Source of the DNA: Acrocarpospora corrugata
GTDB taxonomy: Bacteria; Actinomycetota; Actinomycetes; Streptosporangiales; Streptosporangiaceae
Direction: 5' to 3'
DNA length: 64,000 bases
Assembly: GCF_009687845.1 (NCBI RefSeq)
Contig: NZ_BLAD01000072.1
Span: 23,663 to 87,662, forward strand
Below are positions 8,273-16,032 of the stretch, one piece after another; position 1 is the stretch's first letter, and each line of letters begins with the position of its first letter. The notes under the pieces are model-generated. The model had not been told where the DNA came from. It did not search any database and saw only the letters and a list, made by a program, of their open reading frames with translations. The translations under genes and the position numbers were made by a program.

Positions 8273-9043
8273 ATGGTGCGTATCGGAGCTCACGTCGATC
8301 AGGATGATCCGCTGGCCCACGCCGCCGCGCGGGATGCCGATGTGGTGCAGTTCTTCCTCGGTGATCCGCAGGGGTGGAAGGGGCCGGTGATGCCGGCGGG
8401 CGCGGATGCGATCCGGGAGTCCGAGGTGGATGTGTATGTCCACGCGCCTTATCTGATCAATGTGGCTACGGCCAACAACCGGATCAGGATTCCGAGCCGG
8501 AAGCTGCTGGAAGGGCAGTTGAAGGCGGCTGCGTCGTTGGGGGCCAAGGGGCTCATCGTGCATGGGGGGCACCTCAACAAGGACGATGATCCGCAGGTTG
8601 GGTATGACAACTGGCGCAAGGTGTTCGAGCGGATGGACTGCCCGATTCCGGTGTTGATCGAGAACACTGCGGGTGGCGGGAACGCGATGACCCGGCGGCT
8701 GGACAGCATCGCCCGGCTGTGGGACGCGGCGACGTCGGGGGCTCAGGATCCGTCCAAGATCGGCTTCTGTCTGGATACCTGTCATGCCCACGCCGGTGGG
8801 GAGGACCTCATCGGGATCGTCGACCGGGTCCTGGCCATCACCGGGCGGATCGACCTGATCCACTGCAACGACTCCCGCGACGCTTTCGACTCGGGCGCCG
8901 ATCGCCACACCAACCTCGGCACCGGCCAGATCGACCCCGACCTGATCCTCACCATCTGCCGCACAGCCAACGCCCCCGTCGTCGTCGAAACCCCCTCCGA
9001 GGGCCAGGCCGACGACATCGCCTACCTCCGCAAACACCTCTAA
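8273..9043 (+). CDS. nfo: Deoxyribonuclease IV (AP endonuclease family 2)
   Basis: A 256-residue TIM-barrel enzyme that cleaves DNA 5' to abasic sites in base-excision repair. The metal-site motifs are in order: GAHVDQ at the N-terminus, VHAPYLINVA, LIENTAGGG, CLDTCHAHAGG, and ADRHTNLGTGQID near the C-terminus. These match the trinuclear Zn ligands of endonuclease IV. ATG at 8273 fits the family N-terminus, although GTG at 8237 would add 12 residues. The gene is monocistronic and followed by the decayed region. Confidence 0.92.
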   Translation: MVRIGAHVDQDDPLAHAAARDADVVQFFLGDPQGWKGPVMPAGADAIRESEVDVYVHAPYLINVATANNRIRIPSRKLLEGQLKAAASLGAKGLIVHGGHLNKDDDPQVGYDNWRKVFERMDCPIPVLIENTAGGGNAMTRRLDSIARLWDAATSGAQDPSKIGFCLDTCHAHAGGEDLIGIVDRVLAITGRIDLIHCNDSRDAFDSGADRHTNLGTGQIDPDLILTICRTANAPVVVETPSEGQADDIAYLRKHL

Positions 9044-10559
9044 GCTCCAAGGCCGGTACGGCCCCCGCCCGCATCTCCATTGGTGCCCGCGGGGCCTTGT
9101 CCTGCGGTCAAGCTTGCCGGGCGGTGGGTCTCCCACCCAGCCTTGCTTCTGCCTCGGGCTACACCCGCCCCGCCAGCGCCGTAATCGACCGAGCGAAGCG
9201 GCCGCTTGATCTGCGTGGTTCTCCACCTACCCACCCTTGATTGCTTTCCGGACTACCGCCTCGCCCCAAGGGATTGCCCACTCCAGGGCTCCGCTCCCCG
9301 AAGGAGCGCCTCCCTGAGGCGAGGATTGCACTACGAGGGCAGACCTCTGGGAGGGCTGCCAGGGCCCGTTCGGGGTTCAGATCATGAGGTTCCCGACTCT
9401 CCTCCGCGGTGGGCGGGGTCGCGCGACCCCGCGGCGCTCGGGCTGCCACCCGTGCATGCGCGGCCTTCCGCGCGCCCACCCCAAGGGCTTGGCCGCCGTT
9501 GCCGCCCGACTGGGCGAACTGCGGTTCCTGGGTGAGGCGTTCGACGCTCAGCCGGGAGCATCCGGCAACGCGGGACGGCCTATCGCTGAACGAGCGGGGG
9601 GTGCTGGCCGCCATCGCCGACGGCGCCCGACGCTGAGGCGGCCTTCGTACGGGCCGTGGCGTGGGAGACGCGGCCATACATGGGAGCATCATGTGCTTTG
9701 CCGGAGGGACTGGATGGCGGAGGGCAGCACCCGCTGCTGCGCCTCAATCCACCCAGCCGCCCCGTCGAGCGGTCAATGCAACTGCGCCGACTTCGGTTAT
9801 CGAATAGTCCCGCACAAGAAGTGATCATAATCAAGGATTCTTTGTGAGGGAATGTCATTTTGGGAGTCTGAGGGCTATGGTAGAGGCCGCGCCTGCCAGC
9901 CATCACTTGGGCGACATTGCCGATATTGATTATGTTCTTGCAGGTCATCAGCCCCAGAGTTGGGAGCGCGTGGGTACACGGGTCGAGAGCGGCCCCCCTT
10001 GTGGAGTCGGACGGTCACACTTGACCAGACGTTCTCGATAGCGCCGAACGGGTTGCAAACGTAGGTCGGAAGCTGTGAGATGTGCTTTGACATCTCCGGA
10101 TCGCAGATCGGACATGGGTGATGGAGGCCAGAACCCTGGCCGATCCGGCGCCGTGAGGAGGGGTCGGCGGGCTCGTATGGATGCCTCCCGCGGATGGGAG
10201 ACCGATGCGAGCCGTTCGTCGTCTTTGGGGGTGGAACCCGGAGAACGCAGGAAGGAATTTCCGCAGTGATTCGTAGCCGCTCGCGAGTTCAGCCGGAGGA
10301 TCCTGGCGAACCGGCCGGGGAGCCTGAGGAGGAATCCGCCGATCCGCGTGAACCGGAGGGGAGGCCCCCGGACCAGCCTTCCGATCCTCGGCCTTCGACC
10401 TGGGTAGGGGCTCGTCAAGCGTAACCCGAACCACCAACACCACGCCTATAACCCGGATCGCCCTGATCACGCCCGTAGCCTGGGCGGGCCCACCACACCG
10501 TGACTCGGGCCATCCACACCCCGTTACCGGGGGGTGTTGCCACCGGGCTCGGGTGGCGT
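9044..10559. other. 1.5 kb without an intact gene; decayed accessory sequence
   Basis: No reading frame here has convincing codon use, a start with a ribosome-binding site and a recognisable domain. The stretch contains the weak remnant at 9535-9775 and runs up to the IS110 remnants. From 9840 to 10420 the sequence is less GC-biased in places and resembles noncoding or eroded mobile-element DNA, but I could not identify it. Confidence 0.5.
9535..9775 (+). pseudogene. Possible C-terminal remnant of a DUF1835/DUF3658-like protein
   Basis: Two pieces in different frames read like one eroded C-terminus: TRDGLSLNERGVLAAIADG (about 9570-9632), then AFVRAVAWETRPYMG and later GQHPLLRLNPP after a frame change. 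The pattern T-RDGLS-ER-L-A-ADG followed by ETRPYMG resembles DUF1835/DUF3658 proteins from memory. No upstream part of the gene is visible. Confidence 0.3.
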
Positions 10560-10688
10560 CGGTGGACCGCTAATAGGGACAAGGCGCTGTCTTGCGACGA
10601 AGAGATCGTCTCACCGTAACGTGGATGCCGGCCACCGTCGCCTGATCTGTGACCAGGCCAAAGTACCCCTCGAACCGGAGCATGAAGG
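10560..10688 (+). ncRNA. Candidate IS110 left-end bridge-RNA region
   Basis: Noncoding stretch directly upstream of the IS110-type transposase remnant. It can form several short stems, for example CAAG/CTTG around 10579-10594, GAGA-TCG-TCTC and GCCTG-CAGGC. IS110-group elements are known to express a structured bridge RNA from this end. Because the transposase is broken, any RNA here would be a relic. This is inferred from position and stems only. Confidence 0.25.
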
Positions 10689-11875
10689 ATGAGCGTCGAC
10701 TACGCAGTGTTCGTCGGCTTGGACGTGGGCAAGGGCGAGCATCACGCCTGCGCCCTGGACCCACGCGGCAAGAAACTTTACGACAAGCCCCTGCCCAACG
10801 ACGAGCAGCGCCTGCGCGCCCTGTTCGGCAACTCAAAGGCCACGGGCCGGTGCTCGTCGTGGTCGATCAGCCCGCCTCCATCGGCGCCCTGCCCGTCGCG
10901 GTCGCCCGCGCCGAAGGCTGCCAGGTCGCCTACCTGCCGGGCCTGACCATGCGACGCCTGGCCGACCTGCGCCCCGGCAACGCCAAGACCGACGCCCGCG
11001 ACGCCTTCATCATCGCCGACGCCGCCCGGACCCTGCCCCATACCCTGCGCCGCGTGGGCACCGGCGACGAAGCCCTCTCCGAACTGGAGGTCCTGGTCGG
11101 ATTCGATGATGACCTCGCAGGCGAGGCGACCCGGGTGACCAACCGGATCCGCGGACTGCTCGTCACCATCCACCCCGCTCTGGAGCGGGCGTTCGGTCCG
11201 CGACTGCACCATCCCGCCGCGTTGGAGTTGCTTGCGCGGTTCGGTGGCCCGGACGGCCTGCGCGCGGCCGGACATGACCAACTCCTGGCCGTCGCGCAGC
11301 CGCTCGCCCACGCATGGCCGCTCGCCTGGTGGCCGATGTCCTGGCGGCGCTCGATGCCCAGACCGTCATCGTCCCGGGCACCGCGGCGGCCGCGACGGTG
11401 CTGCCACGCCTGGCCAGCTCGTTACGAAGCGTGCTCGACCAGCGCAAACAAGTCGCCACCGAAGTCGAGGAGCTGCTCGAACAACACCCTCTCGCCAAGG
11501 TCCTGATCAGCATGCCCGGGCTCGGGATCAGGACCTCCGCACGGCTGCTGCTGGAGATCGGCGACATCTCCGCCTTCGCCACGCCCGGACACCTGGCCGC
11601 CTACGCCGGACTCGCTCCGGTGACCGCCGCTCCGGCTCCTCCATCAAGGGCGAACACCCGCCCAAAGGCGGCAACAAGGCATTGAAACGAGCGATGTTCC
11701 TGGCCGCGTTCGCGTCCCTGTCCGACCCGGAGAGCAGGGCGTACTACGACAAGAAACGCGCCGAGGGCAAGAAACGCAACGCCGCCCTCATCTGCCTGGC
11801 CCGCCGCCGCTCAGACGTCATCTACGCCATGCTCCGCGACCGCAAACCCTACCAACCCCGCCGGAAAACCGCGCC
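10689..11875 (+). pseudogene. IS110-family transposase, multiply frameshifted
   Basis: DEDD transposase of the IS110 family, which recombines DNA guided by a bridge RNA. The protein is recognisable but spread over frames. MSVDYAVFVGLDVGKGEHHA (first catalytic Asp) is in one frame to about 10830. VLVVVDQPASIGALPVAVA and KTDARDAFIIADAAR are in a second, to about 11312. RLVADVLAALDAQ through AYAGLAPVT is in a third, to about 11630. SSIKGEHPPKGGNKALKRA and the C-terminus are in a fourth. At least three frameshifts make it inactive. The total length fits a roughly 400-residue transposase. Confidence 0.88.
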
Positions 11876-11877
11876 GG

Positions 11878-12195
11878 ATGATCTCCGGAAGCGGCGCCGA
11901 TGCCCATGTGGTCATCGCCACGATCGGCCTGGACATGACCCAGTTCCCAACCGCCAAGCAGCTGGCCTTCTGGGCCCGCTTCGCTCCGAGAGTGAAAATT
12001 CTTCGGCAAGAAAACAGAGGCGCCATCGGACGCAGCAGCTCCTACCTTGCCCGCGTTCTGGGAGAGGCCGCAGTGTCTGCCGGGCGGACCGACACCGGCT
12101 TCTACGACAGCCGTGACGCCGTCGCATCCGCCAGCTGCAAGCTCTTGGATACACAGCCCTGCCCAAGGACCGACCGATTTTCGGGTTAGTCCTTA
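11878..12195 (+). pseudogene. Second IS110/IS116/IS902-type transposase, C-terminal fragment
   Basis: Starting almost exactly where the first transposase ends, ATIGLDMTQFPTAKQLAFWA and YLARVLGEAAVSAGRTDT match the C-terminal transposase_20 region of a different IS110 subgroup. After TDT the frame shifts, and RIRQLQALGYTALPKDRPI continues in another frame to about 12188. The N-terminal half is missing. Two unrelated IS110 relics in tandem suggest that this spot is a repeated insertion target. Confidence 0.75.
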
Positions 12196-12235
12196 GCGCT
12201 GTGCTTGGTCGTAAAAGTCGACGCACACCGTTGGT

Positions 12236-12577
12236 TTATGACCTAGTCCGATCGGTGTGCAGACGTCCTCCACGAAAAGAGCACGAGGCCCTCTGAGCGC
12301 TTTCCGGCTCCGAGGGCCTCGCCACGTGTATCCCTAACTCCAAACGATTAGATAACCAACGTCCTACTGCGCCTACCTGATTACAGTAAGAGTTCTGCGA
12401 GTTGTAGCCGTACAGGGTAGCTGCGGTTTGGCATGTGCTCAGGGACGGGTAAGGGCCACTGTGGGTTACCCATGCCATGGCGTTTGCCTGCGCCGTGGCG
12501 GGCAGAACAATGGTCGTGACTGCGGCAGCTGCGATCAAAGCGGCGGCCATGCGTTTACGCATCTGGCTTATCCCGTT
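12236..12577 (-). CDS. Small secreted protein, unknown function
   Basis: Starting at MNGISQMRKRMAAAL (12577) or at MRKRM (12559), it shows a classical Sec signal: basic n-region, hydrophobic AAALIAAAAVTTIVLPA, and a probable cleavage after ATAQA or AQANA. The mature part has two cysteines in STCQTAATLYGYNSQNSYC, typical of small actinomycete exported peptides. The reading frame then continues through a strong hairpin, so its natural stop may have been lost. No family name is assigned. Confidence 0.6.
   Translation of the reverse strand, partial: NGISQMRKRMAAALIAAAAVTTIVLPATAQANAMAWVTHSGPYPSLSTCQTAATLYGYNSQNSYCNQVGAVGRWLSNRLELGIHVARPSEPESAQRASCSFRGGRLHTDRTRS
12287..12322 (-). terminator. Hairpin inside the 3' part of the secreted-protein frame
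   Basis: GAGGCCCTC and GAGGGCCTC (plus-strand reading, about 12288-12322) form a strong stem around roughly 17 nt, with CTGAGC/GCTCCG partly extending it. It looks like a Rho-independent terminator, yet it lies inside the open reading frame of the secreted protein. Confidence 0.5.
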
Positions 12578-12946
12578 CATGTGATCTTGCTGGACTAGAT
12601 CATCATTCGTTTGCGGCAGACACCTGTCGAGAGGGACGCGAGATCCTGACAAATCTGTCAAATTGTCTACGCGCAAGCTTTGAGTAGCGCTTGATAGCAG
12701 CACAGTGCGGCGGCGAGTAATCACACTCTTGGTGGTGGCTGGTCCGACGACTGAGACGGGAAATGCGGCGATCAACCGCCGCTTCTCCCGTTGTGGTTCA
12801 TCACCAAGGTCAGCCGAAATGCTGATTAGCGGGTTGAACAGGGCCGTATAGCCAGCGTCACAAAATCCTTTCGGTCTCCCTTGCGTGTCCACAGGGAGCA
12901 CTGGGAGTTTCCACAGCCTGTGGATAAACTCTCTGGATTGGCGAGC
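12578..12946. other. 369-bp gene-free interval with DnaA-box-like sites
   Basis: No gene seen. A perfect TGTGGATAA is at 12919-12927, GTGTCCACA at 12886-12894, and TTTCCACAG lies just before the first. These resemble DnaA boxes about 40 kb from oriC. The rest is presumably the promoter of the secreted-protein gene and the 3' flank of the glycosyltransferase gene. Confidence 0.45.
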
Positions 12947-14134
12947 TTAAATAGCGGGTACAGGTTCAGACTTAGCCGGTTGGGCTTGCGTACTCCGCCA
13001 GAGGCTCACGAACGAGACGATCGCGGCCGCGAGCAGGACCAGGTTGCGGACGACCAGGAGCAGGGTGCCGGGGAGACGGCCGGCCCAGCTGTAGTCCTCC
13101 TCCACCCACGGGTACATGATCCCGGTCAGCAGCATGGCGGTCAGCAGCAGCCAGGCGGCGGCGCGCTGGCTGGACTCGCGGACCGCGAACGTGACGGCGG
13201 CGATGCCGATCAGCCAGATCAGGTACTGCGGGGAGAGCACGCGGCTGGTGAGCACCAGGAAGAGCACGGTGGTGAAGGCCGCGTCGTAGTACGTGGTCTC
13301 GGTGGGGGTGGCGCGCAGCCACCAGAGAATCAGCAGCAGCGCGGCCACGGGAGTGGCCATCACGCTGAGCTGAGTGGCGGTCTCGATGCCGTCGCCGACG
13401 AGTTCCATCGCGCCGTGCTGGTAGCTGGTGAAGCCGCCCCACCAGCCGAGGACCCGGCCGAGGACGAACGGCGTGCCGGCCAGGGATTCCACCTGAAGGC
13501 CGCGTTCCTGCTGATTGGTGAGGAAATCAAGCGCGTGCGGCATCACCAGGGCCGCCGCACCGCAGGCCACGACGGTGGCGGTGAGCGCCGCGCCGGTGCC
13601 GGTGAGCAGCTCACGCCAGCGGCGGAGGCCGACCAGGAGGGCGATCGGCCACACTTTGATGGACAGACCGACACCGATGAGGATGCCGCGGACCAGGGCG
13701 TCCCTGGAGACGGTGAGGGCGGCTACCGCGACCAGGGTGACCATCAGGTCGTATCGGGAGATCAGGATCGGGCCGAGTACGGCTCCGCCGATCGTCCAAG
13801 CCCAGATCGCGGCGGGGCCGGCGTTGTTGCGGGTCGCGAACCGGTGGACGAGCAGCAGGATGGCGAGATCGCAGAGGATCGCGATCACGTAGAACGAGAT
13901 CTGGTAGCTCCACGGGAGCAGGTGGGGGGCGAGCATGGGCACGGCCGCGAAGGGCGGGTACTGCCATTTCTCGTCCCCTGCCGGGAACTGCCCGCTCAGC
14001 AAGATGGTCGACCAATCGCCGTACAAACGGACGTCGTTGTCGAAGGAGCCCTCGTGGCCGACCGGGATGACCTGGGTGGCGATCAGGAACATGACGGCTC
14101 GGGTGAGCGCCCAGACCGGTAGTGCGTATCGCAC
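12947..14134 (-). CDS. GT87-like membrane glycosyltransferase (polyprenol-phosphate mannose-dependent type)
   Basis: A polytopic protein of about 395 residues with some ten hydrophobic helices. It resembles DUF2029/GT87 alpha-mannosyltransferases, which use lipid-linked mannose on the outer face of the membrane. Visible signatures are an extracytoplasmic loop with DNDVRLYGDWS near the N-terminus, GDEKWQYPPFAAVP, then SIKVWPIALLVGL and LSPQYLIWLI. GTG at 14132-14134 (VRYALPVWALTR) is chosen because GGGGAAGGTCAG lies just upstream; a TTG 14 codons earlier is also open. The next minus-strand gene upstream, at 14266, encodes a related enzyme, so the two may act in one glycolipid or glycan pathway. 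Confidence 0.8.
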   Translation of the reverse strand: MRYALPVWALTRAVMFLIATQVIPVGHEGSFDNDVRLYGDWSTILLSGQFPAGDEKWQYPPFAAVPMLAPHLLPWSYQISFYVIAILCDLAILLLVHRFATRNNAGPAAIWAWTIGGAVLGPILISRYDLMVTLVAVAALTVSRDALVRGILIGVGLSIKVWPIALLVGLRRWRELLTGTGAALTATVVACGAAALVMPHALDFLTNQQERGLQVESLAGTPFVLGRVLGWWGGFTSYQHGAMELVGDGIETATQLSVMATPVAALLLILWWLRATPTETTYYDAAFTTVLFLVLTSRVLSPQYLIWLIGIAAVTFAVRESSQRAAAWLLLTAMLLTGIMYPWVEEDYSWAGRLPGTLLLVVRNLVLLAAAIVSFVSLWRSTQAQPAKSEPVPAI

Positions 14135-14265
14135 GATTACCTGACCTTCCCCGAAAAAGCCGACGTCCTCGCACAATCCATCAGATGCAGGCTAGCGGGC
14201 GATCATCGGTGACATCAGACCCCGACGCGATCAAAGCGCCGACGGTCGAAAGATCGGTGAAAGAT

Positions 14266-15831
14266 TCACTCCCCCGGAGCCGCCGGAGCCCCCGGAACTC
14301 CTGGCACCGCCGAAGCCGAAGACCCTGGCGCCGCCGGACCCACCGAAGCCGAAGTCCCCGAAGCCGCCGAAGTCCCCAGATCCGCCGAAGTTGAGGCCCC
14401 CGCGCTCGGCGTCCCCGCGACCGAGGTTCCCGAAGCGAAAGCCCCTGAGGCGAAAGCCCGCGAGGCTGAAGTATCCGAGGCCGGAGCCCCCGAAGTCCCC
14501 GCAGCCGCCGAAGCCGAGGCCAGTGTCGCCGGGCGGCGGAACAAGACGAAACGGTCTGGGGCATGGTCGAAGACGCCGCCCGATTGGTCGTCGATGTCGT
14601 CCTTGCGGACGAGGTCGCGTTCGGGGCGGAGGATGTCCCAGACGACCAGCGCCATCAGGCCCATCACGGCCAGAGCGCGAGCCCAGACCGCCAGGAAGTA
14701 GGGCCCGTCGCTGATCCCCTCGGCCGTGTGCGCCGGATCCATCCCCACGAAATACAGCCAGATCGCGAAGAAGTACCAGACCTCGGTGAACTGCCACACC
14801 GCCAACGCCGGCCACTTCGGCCGGGCCAGTACGGCGAGCGGCACCAGCCAGAGCACATACTGCGGCGACCACACCTTGTTGGTCACCATGAACGCGGCCA
14901 ACGCCAGAAAACAGATCTGCGCCAGCCTCGGCCGCCGCGGCGCCGCCACGGTCAGTACGGCGATCCCGAGCAGCAGAATCGCCAGCGTGCCCATCGCCAT
15001 CTCGTTGAGCGCGTCGCCGTTCGCCAGGAACCCCCAGTTGTACTTCTGGAAGTAGAACCAGAGCCCACCCCAGTCGACCCCACGCTCACTGCTGAACACA
15101 TAGAACTTCGCCCACCCAGGAAAACTGATCAGCATGACCGGCACATTGACCAGCAACCAGGTCAGCACCGCGGCGCCGAGCGTCTTTCCGAACTCCACCC
15201 ACTTGCCGGTCCGAGCGGCCAGCAGGAACAGCGCCCCGATGAACATCAGCGGGTAGAACTTGGTAGCCACCGCCAGCGCCAGCAGCACACCCGCCAAATA
15301 CTGACGCTCCCGCGCCCAGGCCAGCAGCCCGCCCAGCGCGAGCGCCCCCGCCGCAAGATCCCAGTTGATGTAAGCGCAGAGAATGACCCCAGGCCCGATC
15401 GCATACCAGAGCGCGTCCCAAGGCCGGGTGGGACCGGCCAGCGCCGCCATCAGCAGCACCCCGATCACCAGACTGGCGCCCATCAGAATGACGGTGATGT
15501 CGTAGAACGTCACCCCATCGTTGAACGACAGCCGCCGCGCGAACTCCATGATCGCGCCGATCCCGACGGGATATTCGACATCCGGATTGTCGATGTACGG
15601 GATCTTCCCGTCACTCAGCTGCCGCGCGAACCACAGCGGATAGATGTCGGTGTAGCAGAAGTTGCTGTACTGCTCGACCCCCGTGTTCCACGCCCCCCCG
15701 AACCGGCACGCCGACTTCCAGAAGTACGCGAGGAACGCGCCCAACACCGCGAACACACCCAGCGGAATGTACGGCACGGCCCGAAACGCAACCGACGTCA
15801 ACGGTCCCGGGGCACCAGAGGTCCGAGTCAT
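14266..15831 (-). CDS. GT87-like membrane glycosyltransferase with Ala/Ser/Pro-rich tail
   Basis: A protein of about 521 residues starting MTRTSGAPG. Roughly ten hydrophobic segments carry GT87-like motifs: YSNFCYTDIYPLWFARQL with an acidic pair in the first exterior loop, NPDVEYPVG, ATKFYPLMFIGALF, and KVWSPQYVLWLVPLA. The last 95 or so residues are low-complexity Ala, Ser, Gly and Pro repeats with no fold expected. It probably transfers a sugar from a polyprenol donor at the membrane. A terminator hairpin separates it from the PBP gene on the same strand. Confidence 0.8.
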   Translation of the reverse strand: MTRTSGAPGPLTSVAFRAVPYIPLGVFAVLGAFLAYFWKSACRFGGAWNTGVEQYSNFCYTDIYPLWFARQLSDGKIPYIDNPDVEYPVGIGAIMEFARRLSFNDGVTFYDITVILMGASLVIGVLLMAALAGPTRPWDALWYAIGPGVILCAYINWDLAAGALALGGLLAWARERQYLAGVLLALAVATKFYPLMFIGALFLLAARTGKWVEFGKTLGAAVLTWLLVNVPVMLISFPGWAKFYVFSSERGVDWGGLWFYFQKYNWGFLANGDALNEMAMGTLAILLLGIAVLTVAAPRRPRLAQICFLALAAFMVTNKVWSPQYVLWLVPLAVLARPKWPALAVWQFTEVWYFFAIWLYFVGMDPAHTAEGISDGPYFLAVWARALAVMGLMALVVWDILRPERDLVRKDDIDDQSGGVFDHAPDRFVLFRRPATLASASAAAGTSGAPASDTSASRAFASGAFASGTSVAGTPSAGASTSADLGTSAASGTSASVGPAAPGSSASAVPGVPGAPAAPGE

Positions 15832-15914
15832 GCCGGTATTTGACCACCCCCCCACCCCCGTTGGCGACCTCCGCCCCGAGAAACCTCACGTGTCCAGATC
15901 GGGGGAAAACAACA

Positions 15915-15948
15915 AACGCCCGGCGCTCCACGAGGAACGCCGGGCGTT
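15915..15948 (-). terminator. Terminator downstream of the PBP gene
   Basis: AACGCCCGGCG (15915-15925) pairs with CGCCGGGCGTT (15938-15948), an 11-bp stem between the 3' end of the PBP gene and the glycosyltransferase gene on the same strand. Confidence 0.7.
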
Positions 15949-15961
15949 GCGGCAAATTTTG

Positions 15962-16032
15962 CGGTTCCCGCGACGCCGGTGCAGACCGGGCGTCGCGGCG
16001 GATTTTACGGTTCCCGCGACGCCGGTGTGGGC
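15962..16032. repeat. Direct repeat spanning the PBP stop codon
   Basis: The sequence GGTTCCCGCGACGCCGGTG occurs twice, about 50 bp apart (near 15963 and 16013). The second copy encodes the final residues PASREP of the PBP and its stop; the first lies in the 3' untranslated region. Confidence 0.7.

Noticed and set aside
9843..10418. Short frames left of the IS110 relic
   Set aside because: Looked for TnpB or other transposase ends on both strands but found no zinc-finger or catalytic motif.
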